Part shown: positions 46,796 through 56,777 of the stretch, piece by piece
How the letters are laid out: the number at the start of each line of letters is the position of its first letter
How positions within the stretch are numbered: the first letter of the stretch is position 1
From: Clostridiales bacterium Firm_04
GTDB lineage: Bacteria; Bacillota; Clostridia; Oscillospirales; Ruminococcaceae
Length of the DNA stretch: 60,387 nucleotides
Direction: 5' to 3'
Assembly: GCA_001603005.1 (NCBI GenBank)
Contig: LVAJ01000020.1
Coordinates: 1-60,387, forward strand
Translations under genes and position numbers: made by a program
Notes under the pieces: generated by a model
What the model was told of the DNA's origin: nothing
What the model saw: only the letters and a program-made list of their open reading frames with translations
Database searches by the model: none

Positions 46796-49207
46796 TTATC
46801 GGACGCAGGAAACGGCGCAGTTGACCGTGCATGCGCCGCAGGTCAGCGTCAGCATGCCGTGGAACGGGTAGGGCGGCATCGGAAAGACCAGCTCCGGCTG
46901 AACGCCCTGCTGCACCTCTGCCGGACGCAGCCTGCGCTCCTGCAAGATCTGTCTGCCGCGGTCGTCCTTGATGCTGTACACGATTTCGGTATCCGGCTGG
47001 ATCGCGTCGGGCTCGGCATGCAGCGGAATGCGCATTGCAGCACCTGCCGGCAGATACAGGAGCTCCGGCACAGAGAGCACGGCGGCGCCGTCCTGCGCGG
47101 TCAGCAGAAATTCGGGCGTCCGCAGATAACGGTCGCGGTACATCTCCTGATAGGTGCGCATCTGCGCTTTATAAGCATCCTGCTTTGCGAGCTCTGCCGT
47201 CCAGCGTCGGATCTTTTCGATGCTTTCGGCTTGGAACTTCTCCGGATCAAACGCGGTGGAAAGCCCTGCAAAGATCCTGCCGTCCTCATAGAGCGAATCG
47301 TAGAAATTCTCGAAGATCAGCGCTTTCGGCTGACACCAGAGCATCCAGTCCGAGATGCTGCCCGGCCAGCCCAGTGAGCAGTAGCGCTCGGCGGAGAACA
47401 TGGACGGGTGCTTTGCGATGCAGTAGTTGAAATAGGTGCCCCATTCGTCCACGCCCTGCAATTCGATCTCCGGAAACGCATCCAGCATTTCCAGAAAGAG
47501 CCGCTTGTCAATGATCTGCGGCTGATGCGAGGCGTAGAGCAGCGCGGGCATGTGGTTTGCGGTCATCAGGTCGCGCGTGCGGAACATGCAGTGGTCAAAG
47601 GACGTATAATTGCCCTGTGTGCCGCGCCATTCGCGCAGATCGTAGCTGTAATACGCCTGATATCTGCCGTTTTTCAGGAAGCATTCCTGCGTGACCGGCA
47701 TCAGCGGGCGATAGTCGTCATCGGTCATGATGAACACATCGTCGAGCGGCGCGCGGCGCATCATCAGACAGCGCAGATAGAAATTGCGCGTGCTGTGATC
47801 CTTCGGCAGCGGTTCGCCGTTCAACAGCTGCTCATCCGTGAAAAATTCGAGCCGGATCCTGCCGCTCCATTTTTCTTTCAGCTCCGCAATATTCCGCTCC
47901 GGACAGCAGACGAGCAGCCGCTCGATGAACGGCATGCAGGCGTCCAGATAGGGGAGCGTGCGCAGCAGATCGGCATTGCGCGCGGTCAGCACAGCCATTT
48001 GCGTGACGCGCAGATCCTGCGGGACCGTGCCGCAGACATTGCCGACCGTTCGCAGCGCCGCGATCATATCGGCAGCGGCAGCATCCCACGAACGCGGGCG
48101 GTATGCGGCGATTTCCGCGCGCTTTTTCTGATAAGCGTCCTCGTCGGCAAGCAGCGCATCGACCGCTTGCAGCAGCGAATCCACGCTGGTATTGTCAAAA
48201 TAATCCGCCATTTCCCCGCCGACCTCGCGGAGCACGGGGATATCGGATGCGAGCACCGGCGTACCGTTGCGGAATGCTTCCACGATCGGCAGCCCGAAGC
48301 CCTCATTTTTCGTCGGGAATGCGACGGCGAGCGCCTGCTGATAGAGCTGCTGGATCGTGGCATCGGTCGGCCCCTGCACGAAGAACAGGTCCTTGCCGTT
48401 GCGCGGATGCTTGGAGATCTCCTTTGCAAACTGCTCCATATTCCAGCCGAGGCGTCCGGCGAACACGACCTTGAGCCCGCGCGCTGCGAGCTGATCGACC
48501 GCATCAAAGAGCAGCCGGTGATTCTTGCGCGGCTCGATCGTGCCGACCATGAGCAGGTAGCGGTAGGGCGTCAGCTGCTCAAACAGATTCGTGTCAATGT
48601 CTTCCGGATCGGCGGTTTTCTTTGCAAAATCCGAGCCGAGCGGCACGACCGTACATGGCGGCGGCGCCAGCTCCAGCTCGCCGCAGAGCGTATGCAGCGC
48701 CTGTTTTGTCGCCTCTGCATTGCAGATCACATGGTCAGCATACTGCAAAACAGCGGACGTCCACGAGAGAAACTGCCGCATGGTCTGCGAATGGAAATAC
48801 TGCGGCTCGGTGATCGGGATGATGTCGTAAACATGCGAAACGATCGTGACGCCGCGGTCTTTCAGCTTCGGGAACAGCCAGCAGCGGTGCATCGGCATGT
48901 TCCATGCGCTGTCGATATCGAAAAAGACGGCGTCCGAGGGGATATCTTCCGGCGTGACAATCAGCGGTCTGCCGATGCCGTAGGGACTGCCCTCTTTTTC
49001 AGTATAATACTTGACAAAAGCTTCGTGCGGGAGCACCCGCCAGCCGTTATGTGTCGGCAGGTCGGCAAGCAGCGTCAGGGAGATCGCGGGATCTTTCAGC
49101 ATGCGCAGGACGATCTCCTTTGCGACGCGCTGAATGCCGGATGTGAACGGTGTCAGGCAGAGCCTTGACAGATCCATGTAGATGCGTGTTTCTGCCAAAT
49201 CGTTCAC
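46796..49207 (-). CDS. Large bifunctional glycosyltransferase (GT4 plus Stealth-like region)
   Basis: An 803-aa protein. Residues about 8-390 form a GT4 enzyme: FTSGIQRVAKEIV, MVGTIEPRKNHRLLFDA, the donor-site NEGFGLPIVEAFRNGTPV and ASDIPVLREV. Residues about 410-690 look like a second transferase of the capsule-phosphotransferase/Stealth kind, with FIMTDDDYRPL and a WGTYFNYCIAKHPS segment. A beta-rich end (about 710-803) may be an Ig-like module. It starts with GTG, overlapping the DUF4214 gene by GTGA, and both probably build a surface polysaccharide or glycosylate surface proteins. The second domain is the less certain part. Confidence 0.82.
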   Translation of the reverse strand: MNDLAETRIYMDLSRLCLTPFTSGIQRVAKEIVLRMLKDPAISLTLLADLPTHNGWRVLPHEAFVKYYTEKEGSPYGIGRPLIVTPEDIPSDAVFFDIDSAWNMPMHRCWLFPKLKDRGVTIVSHVYDIIPITEPQYFHSQTMRQFLSWTSAVLQYADHVICNAEATKQALHTLCGELELAPPPCTVVPLGSDFAKKTADPEDIDTNLFEQLTPYRYLLMVGTIEPRKNHRLLFDAVDQLAARGLKVVFAGRLGWNMEQFAKEISKHPRNGKDLFFVQGPTDATIQQLYQQALAVAFPTKNEGFGLPIVEAFRNGTPVLASDIPVLREVGGEMADYFDNTSVDSLLQAVDALLADEDAYQKKRAEIAAYRPRSWDAAAADMIAALRTVGNVCGTVPQDLRVTQMAVLTARNADLLRTLPYLDACMPFIERLLVCCPERNIAELKEKWSGRIRLEFFTDEQLLNGEPLPKDHSTRNFYLRCLMMRRAPLDDVFIMTDDDYRPLMPVTQECFLKNGRYQAYYSYDLREWRGTQGNYTSFDHCMFRTRDLMTANHMPALLYASHQPQIIDKRLFLEMLDAFPEIELQGVDEWGTYFNYCIAKHPSMFSAERYCSLGWPGSISDWMLWCQPKALIFENFYDSLYEDGRIFAGLSTAFDPEKFQAESIEKIRRWTAELAKQDAYKAQMRTYQEMYRDRYLRTPEFLLTAQDGAAVLSVPELLYLPAGAAMRIPLHAEPDAIQPDTEIVYSIKDDRGRQILQERRLRPAEVQQGVQPELVFPMPPYPFHGMLTLTCGACTVNCAVSCVR

Positions 49208-49689
49208 TCCTTTCCTGCGATTTTTTTCGCGAGCTTCTGCATGAACCGCGGCATCTTCTGATAGATGCGCACGAGCCTTTGCGGCATCGCCTGCGCGGAG
49301 ATCAGCAGATTCTGGTCAACCTCGCCGTCAGAAAGATGCAGCGGGCAGTCCGTCAGCGGGATGCGGTTGTTCCGGTATTCGCCCGACTGCAGGATCGTTT
49401 TCAGCACCGCGATCTGAAATTCCTGCTGCGGCAGCACGAGACTGCCTTTCCACGATTCCCGCGAGGGATCATCCAGCGGTCTGCCGAGCAGCATCAGATA
49501 TGCCGCTTCGAGAAAATCTGCGTTGTTCAGATGCGCGATCTGCCGGTAGGAGACCGCGTCCGGCTGCGCATTCGTCAGGACGGAGAACACTTCTTCCGAG
49601 CAGGGCATTGCCTGTCCGGCATTCTGCATTCTCTCCGCTGCAAGCCGGTATAGCGTGCGCGCAAGCGCATCATCCGTATAGGTTTTCAT
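49204..49689 (-). CDS. DUF4214-like protein
   Basis: A 161-aa helical protein. The core, NNADFLEAAYLMLLGRPLDDPSRESW in parts, followed by LPQQEFQIAVLKTILQSGEYRNN, matches the DUF4214 helical repeat that often accompanies glycosyltransferases and surface proteins. It is co-translated with the 803-aa transferase (GTGA overlap). A Lys-rich amphipathic end (FMQKLAKKIAGKE) could associate with the membrane. Confidence 0.72.
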   Translation of the reverse strand: MKTYTDDALARTLYRLAAERMQNAGQAMPCSEEVFSVLTNAQPDAVSYRQIAHLNNADFLEAAYLMLLGRPLDDPSRESWKGSLVLPQQEFQIAVLKTILQSGEYRNNRIPLTDCPLHLSDGEVDQNLLISAQAMPQRLVRIYQKMPRFMQKLAKKIAGKE

Positions 49690-49740
49690 AAGAAAAACTC
49701 CGATCGTTTGATTCAGAAAGTATCTGCATTTTCGGGCGGA

Positions 49741-51963
49741 TTATGCTTCTGCGAGCGCAAAATCAATGTTTCCGCTGTTGACGTCGGCGCGGGTAATGAC
49801 GATCCGCACAGGCATGCCGAGCGTAAAAGTCCTGCCGGAGCCTGCCGCATGCATCGTGAAAAAGCCGTCTGTGGTATATTCGTCTGCCGGCATCGAATCC
49901 AGCGGGATCATGCCCTCTGCGGTGTTCGGCAGCATGACATAGATGCCGAAATCGGTCAGACCGGAGACAGCACCCTCTGCTTCCTCGCCGATGTGCTGCT
50001 TTGCCCATTCGGCGCGGTAGCGGTCATCGCAGTCGCGTTCGAGCTGCATGGCACGCTGCTCGGTACTGCTGCCCGCGATCGCCGCATCATGTGCGAACTG
50101 CCGCGCATTTTCGAGCTTTCTGCCTTCCAGATGCGCCGTCAGGATGCGGTGGATCGCAAGATCCGGATAGCGGCGGATCGGCGACGTGAAATGCGTATAA
50201 TCGGCAAGCGCCAGCCCGAAATGCCCGATCGGATCGGTTTCGTAATCCGCCTTGGACATGCTCCGCAGCACGATCTGGTGCACGGCGGGTTTCAGCGGGC
50301 TGTCTGCTGCATTTGCAAGGATCTGTGCATAATCCTTCGGCTTGGGATCATCCAGCGCGGGGTGCGGAATGTCCAGACGGTTCAGCACCTCGGCAAGCCG
50401 GAGCGCCTTTTCTTCCGGCGGCTTCGCGTGGACACGGTAGACAAACGGCAGATGCGCGTCTTTTGCAAGGCGTGCGGCTGCTTCATTGGCAAGCAGCATG
50501 CATTCTTCGATCAGTTCCTCGCCGGCAGCGCGCGTCCGCGGACGGATCTCCGTGCAGATGCCGTTTTCATCGAGCTGGAAAGCGCTTTCCTCTGCTTCGA
50601 TCGAGGGTGCGCCGCGCTGTTTTCTCGCAGCAAGGCGGAGCTCCCGCAGTTCATTGAGCAGCAGCAGCGATTCTTTGACCGCTGCATATTTTTCTTCGAG
50701 CTCCGGCGATGCGGTGCCGTCGAGGATCGCATTGACCTCGCGGTAAACGCCCTTGACCGCCGAGCGGATCACAGTTTTTTCAAAGCGCCAGCTGCGCAGT
50801 TCGCCTGCTTTGTCGAGCTCCAGCAGCGCAGAGAATGCCAGCCGGTCAACATCGGGATGCAGTGAGCAGATGCCGTTGCTGAGCGCCTTCGGCAGCATCG
50901 GAATGACCTGATCGGCATAGTAGATGCTCGTGCCGCGGGAGATCGCCTCGGCGTCGAGCAGCGAATCCTGCGTCACATAATGCGAAACATCCGCAATGTG
51001 TACGCCGAGCCGGTAGCCGGAATCGGTTTTCGCAATGGAGATCGCGTCGTCCAGATCCTTTGCGTCCCAGCCGTCGATCGTGAAGATGATGTCTTCGGGA
51101 TCGCGCAGGTCGAGGCGGTTTCGCAGCTCGTCCTCCGGAATGCCGGCAGCTTCGAGCCGTTCCGCTTCTGCAAGTACATCGGGCGGAAATTCGGTCGGCA
51201 CGCCGCTGACCGTGACAAGCGCCTCGGAGCATGCCTTTGCGGAATCCGCACTGCCGAGCGACACATCTACGCGGACAACATGCTCCGAATGGCGGTCGCC
51301 GCGCTTTGTGACGGTCGCGAGCACCTTGTCGCCGGCATGCGTCAGCCAGTCCGCCGCATTTTCGATTTCGAGCGTCCTGCGGCAGAGCGTATCCGGCAGA
51401 AAGCGCAGTTCGCCCTCATCCTCGATCAGCATGCCGGATGTTTGCACAGTCGAGGGAACGATGACGGTCTGCACGGCAGCTTCGGGCGTGCCGTCGCGCT
51501 CGCCGGTCGGCTGGATCAGGACGACGTCGCCGGGCATTGCGCCCTTCAGCTCTCTGCCGGGGATGAAATATTCAGTTTCACCGGATTCGCTTTTTGCAAA
51601 GCCGAAAGTCCGGCTGATGCGCGAGATGACCGCGCGGAGCATGCCTGCCGCTTCCGCGTACACATAACCGCTGCGGCGCTCTGCGATCGTGCCCCCGGTG
51701 ATGAGCTTTTTCAGTGCGCGCAGATAGGCAGCCTGACCTTTTCCGCGGCATTTGGATGCGAGATCCGCGCGGGAGACCGGTCTGCCGTTTGCCTTGCGCA
51801 GAAAGGTCGTGATGCGGTTTGCGAAGTGTTCGATCTGCTCCTCGCTGACCTGCACCTCTGCTTTTTCGTCATATTCCTTTTTGGAGCGGACAGCGCCGCG
51901 GCGATCCGGCTTTTTCATGCCGCTGCGTGCCTTCGGGTGATGTGCATTTTTGCGCTTTGCCAC
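49741..51963 (-). CDS. rnr: Ribonuclease R
   Basis: A 740-aa 3'-5' exoribonuclease. A Lys-rich N-terminal helix-turn-helix region (1-110) is followed by cold-shock domains (about 115-240) and the RNB catalytic domain. RNB motifs are TIDGWDAKDLDDAISI with its Asp cluster and GVHIADVSHYV, plus HFTSPIRRYPDLAIHR. A C-terminal S1 domain has GAVSGLTDFGIYVMLPNTAEGMI. The start is GTG 51963 with AAGGAGG 7 nt upstream. It is downstream of secG, the usual Firmicutes order secG-rnr. smpB does not follow here. Confidence 0.95.
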   Translation of the reverse strand: MAKRKNAHHPKARSGMKKPDRRGAVRSKKEYDEKAEVQVSEEQIEHFANRITTFLRKANGRPVSRADLASKCRGKGQAAYLRALKKLITGGTIAERRSGYVYAEAAGMLRAVISRISRTFGFAKSESGETEYFIPGRELKGAMPGDVVLIQPTGERDGTPEAAVQTVIVPSTVQTSGMLIEDEGELRFLPDTLCRRTLEIENAADWLTHAGDKVLATVTKRGDRHSEHVVRVDVSLGSADSAKACSEALVTVSGVPTEFPPDVLAEAERLEAAGIPEDELRNRLDLRDPEDIIFTIDGWDAKDLDDAISIAKTDSGYRLGVHIADVSHYVTQDSLLDAEAISRGTSIYYADQVIPMLPKALSNGICSLHPDVDRLAFSALLELDKAGELRSWRFEKTVIRSAVKGVYREVNAILDGTASPELEEKYAAVKESLLLLNELRELRLAARKQRGAPSIEAEESAFQLDENGICTEIRPRTRAAGEELIEECMLLANEAAARLAKDAHLPFVYRVHAKPPEEKALRLAEVLNRLDIPHPALDDPKPKDYAQILANAADSPLKPAVHQIVLRSMSKADYETDPIGHFGLALADYTHFTSPIRRYPDLAIHRILTAHLEGRKLENARQFAHDAAIAGSSTEQRAMQLERDCDDRYRAEWAKQHIGEEAEGAVSGLTDFGIYVMLPNTAEGMIPLDSMPADEYTTDGFFTMHAAGSGRTFTLGMPVRIVITRADVNSGNIDFALAEA

Positions 51964-52069
51964 GGGAAAACCTCCTTAGCCTGAACGTCCGGCAGGATAT
52001 CGGATCCCGCCGGATAAAACGTTCGCCCTGCGCTCGGCGGAGCACAGGGCGATCACAGATTGTTTGGTA

Positions 52070-52327
52070 TTACTTGAGATAGACCGGAACGATCGTAATG
52101 ACCAGCGTCACCACAAAGAAGATAATCATGAGCCACTTGGTCCATCTTTTCAGGATCGCTTCCTTGGTATTGCCCTCATTTTTGCTGAATGCGGAATCAT
52201 AGGAACCGCCGGTGATTGCTGTTGTCATATTCTGATCCTGCTTCTGATCCTGCAGCAGACCGAGAATGATGATCAGTGTGCAGGAGATCAGCAGAATGAT
52301 GCCGCCGATAATTTCGAGGATTTTCAT
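52070..52327 (-). CDS. secG: Protein translocase subunit SecG
   Basis: An 85-aa protein with two transmembrane helices (about 3-24 and 66-84) separated by a QDQKQDQNMTTAITGGSYDSAF loop, as in SecG. It assists the SecYEG channel. I chose ATG 52327 because the other ATG (52339) directly abuts the AAGGA ribosome site. It precedes rnr, a common arrangement. Confidence 0.9.
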   Translation of the reverse strand: MKILEIIGGIILLISCTLIIILGLLQDQKQDQNMTTAITGGSYDSAFSKNEGNTKEAILKRWTKWLMIIFFVVTLVITIVPVYLK

Positions 52328-52523
52328 GGTTTGGAACATTCCTTTCTGAACTGTAGCTGCCGGACAGACTGCGCCGGCAAACGATTGTTTTTAGTATAGC
52401 ATATTTTCCGGAAAAAAGCAAGCGTTTTTGCAAAAAAAGTTGCGGAACGGCTGAAAGAATGGCTGATTTTGCGCCGGATTTTCTGTGAAACATGAATAAT
52501 CCGTGAAAAAATCAGGGATAGAC

Positions 52524-52552
52524 TTGTAAAACGGCGCGGGATGTGTTAAAAT
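52524..52552 (+). promoter_or_regulatory. Promoter of the RING-finger gene
   Basis: TTGTAA (52524-52529), 17 bp, TAAAAT (52547-52552). Confidence 0.65.
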
Positions 52553-52599
52553 AGATGCGTATGAATTTTGTCGATCAGTCTGAAGGAGAGGCTTAGCGT

Positions 52600-53487
52600 A
52601 TGCAGGAATATCAGAAGCAGCCGTGCATTGTCTGCGGCGAGCTGTTCGGCGCGGATGACGATATCGTGACCTGTCCGGAATGCGGCACGCCGTATCACAG
52701 GGCATGCTGGCAGAAAGAGGGGCACTGTGTCAATCTGACGCTGCATCAGTCCGGCGAAAGCTGGATGAACCAACGGAAAAAGGCGCTCGATGCGGAACGT
52801 GCTGCGGAGCGCCGCGCCGAGGAAGCGGAGCAGGCGGCTGCGCGGGAGCGCGGCGAGGGGACTGCGTTCAACAACAGCATGTATGACGGCGTGCGGCTGG
52901 ATTCGGACGATCCCTGCCTCGGTATGGATCCGGAGGAGCAGCTGGACGGCGCAACGATCCGCGAGACAGCGGAGTTTGTCGGCTCGAACCGCTTTTATTT
53001 TCTGCCGATGTTCCGGCTGATGAAGCGCACCGGCAAAAAAATGTCAGTCAATTTCCTGAGCATGATCTTCCCGCATCTCTTTTTCGCGAACCGGAAAATG
53101 TGGGGCATGGCGCTGATCTCGCTGTTTACGCGCATTCTGCTGGATATTCCGTCTGCGATCAAAATGATGAACGACCGCTTTCAGATCGAGATCCCGTGGG
53201 CAGATACGGAAACGCAGTTCTTTCAGATCCTCAATTCCACCTGCACGGCGCTTTTTATCGTGCTGGCGGTATTCTGGGGACTCGGCGCGAATTATTTCTA
53301 CTACCGCTTCACGCAGCGGAAGATCAGGGGCATCCGCAAGACCATGCCGGAGCCAGTGCCGAAGGAAAAGCTCTATCCGGAGCTGCGCAGCGCCGGCGGC
53401 ACAAGCCTGCTGAACATTCTGCTGATCCTCGTGATCCAGTTCAGCGTCAGCTTTACGGTCACTTCTATGCTCATGTTCCTGCGCTGA
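52600..53487 (+). CDS. Prokaryotic RING-finger membrane protein
   Basis: A 295-aa protein. A zinc-binding RING-like motif spans residues 8-45: CIVCGELFGADDDIVTCPEC followed by YHRACWQKEGHC, the pattern of prokaryotic RING finger family 1. A charged helix rich in Ala, Glu and Arg follows (about 60-90). Two to three transmembrane segments lie between 160 and 290, in a DUF2628-like arrangement. Such proteins often sit in cytosolic ubiquitin-like or envelope-stress contexts, but no ubiquitin-like gene is near. The start has AAGGAGAG. The function is unknown. Confidence 0.82.
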   Translation: MQEYQKQPCIVCGELFGADDDIVTCPECGTPYHRACWQKEGHCVNLTLHQSGESWMNQRKKALDAERAAERRAEEAEQAAARERGEGTAFNNSMYDGVRLDSDDPCLGMDPEEQLDGATIRETAEFVGSNRFYFLPMFRLMKRTGKKMSVNFLSMIFPHLFFANRKMWGMALISLFTRILLDIPSAIKMMNDRFQIEIPWADTETQFFQILNSTCTALFIVLAVFWGLGANYFYYRFTQRKIRGIRKTMPEPVPKEKLYPELRSAGGTSLLNILLILVIQFSVSFTVTSMLMFLR

Positions 53488-53507
53488 TCCATATACAGAA
53501 GCTTTGC

Positions 53508-53548
53508 GCACCGTATTTCTGAGATGCAGTCAGAGATACGGTGCGTTT
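53508..53548 (+). terminator. Terminator after the RING-finger gene
   Basis: Stem GCACCGTAT (53508-53516)/ATACGGTGC (53536-53544) followed by GTTTTG. Confidence 0.75.
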
Positions 53549-53639
53549 TGATTGATGCTGCATCAGAATAGAGCAGCATATGGGTTCGTCAGCAATGATT
53601 TATCGAAACCGGAAGTCCGAATAAACAGCAGCCGAACTT

Positions 53640-53879
53640 GTGAAAGATTTTCTGGAAATCATCGCGCCGCTCGGATATGATACGACTGTCATTCGGGAAC
53701 ATGAGATCTACATGCCGCACAAGGAGAATCCCGATAAAGCGGTACGGGTATGGGCAGATCAGACGGATATCGACAGGATCCTGTCGCAGCCGTTTCAGCC
53801 GGACTGGTTCTATCAGTGCAAGTCTCACCGGATCTCAGCAAAGGTAAATGCGTCCCGTGACGATTGGACGCTCACATGA
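53640..53879 (+). CDS. Hypothetical 79-aa protein, possibly a gene remnant
   Basis: The frame begins with GTG at 53640 without a good ribosome site. It reads KDFLEIIAPLGYDTTVIREH in the first part, then DQTDIDRILSQPFQPDWFYQ, and stays open to 53879. Composition looks coding, but there is no promoter and I recognise no family. It may be the 3' end of a lost gene. Confidence 0.4.
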   Translation: MKDFLEIIAPLGYDTTVIREHEIYMPHKENPDKAVRVWADQTDIDRILSQPFQPDWFYQCKSHRISAKVNASRDDWTLT

Positions 53880-53882
53880 CAA

Positions 53883-53914
53883 AGCCCCGAGGCGCCGGAA
53901 CGCTTCGGGGCTGT
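53883..53914 (-). terminator. Terminator of the metal ATPase gene
   Basis: Stem AGCCCCGAGGCG (53883-53894)/CGCTTCGGGGCT (53901-53912), between convergent genes. Confidence 0.8.
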
Positions 53915-53916
53915 TC

Positions 53917-56730
53917 TTATGCATTTTTTTCATGCTGCATCGCGCGCAGGGCATTGAGCACAGCAAGCAGGGTGACGCCGACGTCGCCGAAGACCGCCCA
54001 CCACATGCCGACCAGCCCGCATGCACCGAGGATCAGCAGCAGGATCTTGACGCCGAGCGCAAAGACAATGTTCTGCATGACGATGCGCTTGGTCTTGCGT
54101 GCGACCGAGATCGCGTCCGCAAGCCTTGCCGGTTCATCGGTCATCAGGACGACGTCCGCCGCTTCAATTGCCGCATCTGCGCCGAGCGCACCCATTGCGA
54201 TGCCGACATCGGCGCGGGCAAGCACCGGCGCATCGTTGATGCCGTCGCCGACAAAGGCGAGCTTTTCGCCTGCGGGCACATCCTTCAGCAGCGATTCCAG
54301 CCGGCTGACCTTTTCATCAGGCAGCAATTGCGCATAGCAGCCGTCCAGCTTCAGTTCCGATGCGACCGATTCCGCGATCGCGCGGTCGTCGCCGGTCAGC
54401 ATGACCATTTTGCCGATTCCGGCGCGGCGCAGCTTTTGCAGGGCATCTGCCGTATCCTGCTTGAGCTCGTCTGCAATCAGAATGCAGCCGATGTATCTGC
54501 CGTCCGCCGCGACATAGACCTTTGTGCCGGGATCGGGGATCTCTGCAAAGCGGATGCCGTTTTCCTGCATCAGCTTGGCACTGCCCGCGAGCACATTTTC
54601 GCCGCCGATCACCGCATGAATGCCCTTGCCGGAGATCTCCCCGCAGCTTGAAACATCCAGTGCATCGGGATCGCCGCTGTAAGCCGCGAGCACCGATTTT
54701 GCGATCGGGTGATTCGACTGCCGTTCGCAGCCCGCCGCATATTGCAGCAGCGTTTCCTCATTGCAGCCGTCCGCCGGATACAGCGCAGATACGCGGAAAA
54801 CGCCCTTTGTCAGCGTGCCGGTCTTATCAAACACCAGCTGCGAGACCTTGCTGAGCGCTTCGAGGTCGTTGCTGCCCTTGACGAGCACGCCCGCCTTCGA
54901 TGCCGCACCGATGCCGCTGAAAAATGTCAGCGGAATGGAGATGACCAGCGCACACGGGCAGGAGACGATCAGGAACACGAATGCTCTGTGGATCCAGTCC
55001 GCCCATGCGCCGTGCAGCAGCAGCGGCGGCACGACCGCGAGCAGCACCGCGAGGATCACGACGACCGGCGTATAATACCGCGCGAAGGTCGTGATGAAAT
55101 TCTCGGTCGGGGCTTTGCGTGCGGATGCGTTTTCCACCATGTCGATGATCTTGCTTGCAGTGGATTCGCGGAACGGCTTTGTGACCTGCACGGTCAGTGC
55201 GCCGCTCTGATTGATGCAGCCGGAGAGTGCCGCATCGCCTGCGCGGACATGCCGCGGCACGGATTCGCCTGTCAGTGCGACCGTATCGAGCATGGATTCG
55301 CCCTCGGTCACGGTGCCGTCCAGCGGGACGCGTTCGCCCGCCTTGACGAGGATCAGTTCCCCGACGCGCACGCGCTCTGCGGGAACCTCTGTGACGCTGC
55401 CGTTCCGCATGACATTTGCCGTATCCGGACGGATATCCAGCAGCGAGGCGATCGACTTGCGGGAGCGCTTGACCGCAAGCGACTGGAAGAACTCGCCGAT
55501 CTGATAGAACAGCATGACGGCGACGGCTTCGGGATATTCTCCGAGGACAAATGCGCCGACCGTCGAAATGCTCATGAGGAAGTGCTCATCGAAGATCTGA
55601 CCTTTTGTGATATTGCGGATCGCCTTCCAGACCACATCCCAGCCGAGGATGATGTAGGCGATGACCATGCAGGTCAGGACGACCGCGGCGGGGGCATGCC
55701 CGATGTATTTCGCGAGCAGTCCGATGAAGAACACCAGCGCGCCTGCGATGATCCGCACGGTCATGATGCGGTCGGCTCTGCGGTCATCCTGCGCGGGGAC
55801 GGCGCGGACGCTTTCCTGCGCCGTCTGCGCGATGACCTCGACGTCCGGCTCATGCTTATGCACGATCTCCGTGACGGCAGCGATCAGCTTGTCGCGGTCG
55901 GCAGCGGGCGCATGGACAGCGAGTGTCTGCTGCATAAGATTGACCGACGCCGCTTCGACCTCTGCGAGTGCTGCAACATCGTGCTCGATCTTCGCGGAGC
56001 AGTGCGGGCAGTCCAAGCCTTTCAGCGTAAACAGCAGCGCGTCCTCGTCAAATGCATCTTCATCCGGCTGCGCAATGACCTCGACGTCCGGCTCATGCTT
56101 GTGCACGATCTCCGTGACGGCAGCGATCAGCTTGCCGCGTTCAGCAGCGGGCGCATGGACAGCGAGTGTCTGCTGCATAAGATTGACCGACGCCGCTTCG
56201 ACCGCTGGGAGTGCCGCGACATCGTGCTCGATCTTTGCGGAGCAGTGCGGGCAATCCAGCCCTTTGAGCGTGAACAGCAGCGCATGTTCTTCGGCGTGTG
56301 CATGCTGATGTGCATGCTCCGCTTCATGTGCATGCTGATGTTCGTGTTCCTGTTCATGTGCATGCTCGTGCCCGCATGCGCAGTGGTCATGGTCATGCTC
56401 TGCTTCATGCTCATGATGATGTTCGTGTTCGTGCGCATGCTCATGCCCGCAGCCGCAGTGTTCATGGTCATGTTCTGCTTCATGTTCATGATGATGTTCG
56501 TGTTCATGTTCGTGTGCGATGATTTCGATATCCGGTTCATGGCGGTGCACAATGCGCTCGACCGCGCTGCTCAGTTCCTCGGCGATTGCATGCTCGGTGC
56601 GGACGGTCAGCGTCTGGTGCATCAGATCGACAACCGCCTTTGTGACATGCTCGATTTCGCCGACCTCGCGTTCGATTTTCGCGGAGCAGTGCGGGCAATC
56701 CAGCCCTTTGAGCGTATAAACCAGTTCCAT
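53917..56730 (-). CDS. Zn/Cd/Pb-type P1B ATPase with three metal-binding domains and a His-rich region
   Basis: A 937-aa efflux pump. Three HMA domains, each with GLDCPHCSAKIE, lie at about 1-72, 150-225 and 233-308. Between the first and second lies a His/Glu-rich segment (about 73-148) with two CGCGHEH/CACGHEH-type clusters. The ATPase core has the SCPCAL transmembrane motif of P1B-2 (Zn, Cd, Pb) pumps, TGES, DKTGTLT and GDGINDAP. HMA2 and HMA3 are a recent duplication at DNA level (offset 243 bp, near 55861 and 56104). Most ZntA/CadA proteins have one or two HMA domains. An ArsR/CadC gene is directly upstream with operator-like dyads before each gene. Confidence 0.95.
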   Translation of the reverse strand: MELVYTLKGLDCPHCSAKIEREVGEIEHVTKAVVDLMHQTLTVRTEHAIAEELSSAVERIVHRHEPDIEIIAHEHEHEHHHEHEAEHDHEHCGCGHEHAHEHEHHHEHEAEHDHDHCACGHEHAHEQEHEHQHAHEAEHAHQHAHAEEHALLFTLKGLDCPHCSAKIEHDVAALPAVEAASVNLMQQTLAVHAPAAERGKLIAAVTEIVHKHEPDVEVIAQPDEDAFDEDALLFTLKGLDCPHCSAKIEHDVAALAEVEAASVNLMQQTLAVHAPAADRDKLIAAVTEIVHKHEPDVEVIAQTAQESVRAVPAQDDRRADRIMTVRIIAGALVFFIGLLAKYIGHAPAAVVLTCMVIAYIILGWDVVWKAIRNITKGQIFDEHFLMSISTVGAFVLGEYPEAVAVMLFYQIGEFFQSLAVKRSRKSIASLLDIRPDTANVMRNGSVTEVPAERVRVGELILVKAGERVPLDGTVTEGESMLDTVALTGESVPRHVRAGDAALSGCINQSGALTVQVTKPFRESTASKIIDMVENASARKAPTENFITTFARYYTPVVVILAVLLAVVPPLLLHGAWADWIHRAFVFLIVSCPCALVISIPLTFFSGIGAASKAGVLVKGSNDLEALSKVSQLVFDKTGTLTKGVFRVSALYPADGCNEETLLQYAAGCERQSNHPIAKSVLAAYSGDPDALDVSSCGEISGKGIHAVIGGENVLAGSAKLMQENGIRFAEIPDPGTKVYVAADGRYIGCILIADELKQDTADALQKLRRAGIGKMVMLTGDDRAIAESVASELKLDGCYAQLLPDEKVSRLESLLKDVPAGEKLAFVGDGINDAPVLARADVGIAMGALGADAAIEAADVVLMTDEPARLADAISVARKTKRIVMQNIVFALGVKILLLILGACGLVGMWWAVFGDVGVTLLAVLNALRAMQHEKNA

Positions 56731-56777
56731 ACGTACCTCCGGTTTTGAAAATGATTCTGAATTTCATATTGTTTCGC

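Noticed and set aside
49708..51984. Long + strand frames opposite the RNase R gene
   Set aside because: Antisense shadows of a complete RNase R with all motifs.
56298..56552. Met/His-rich frames in the His-rich region of the ATPase
   Set aside because: They are out-of-frame readings of the CAT/CAC-rich coding sequence.
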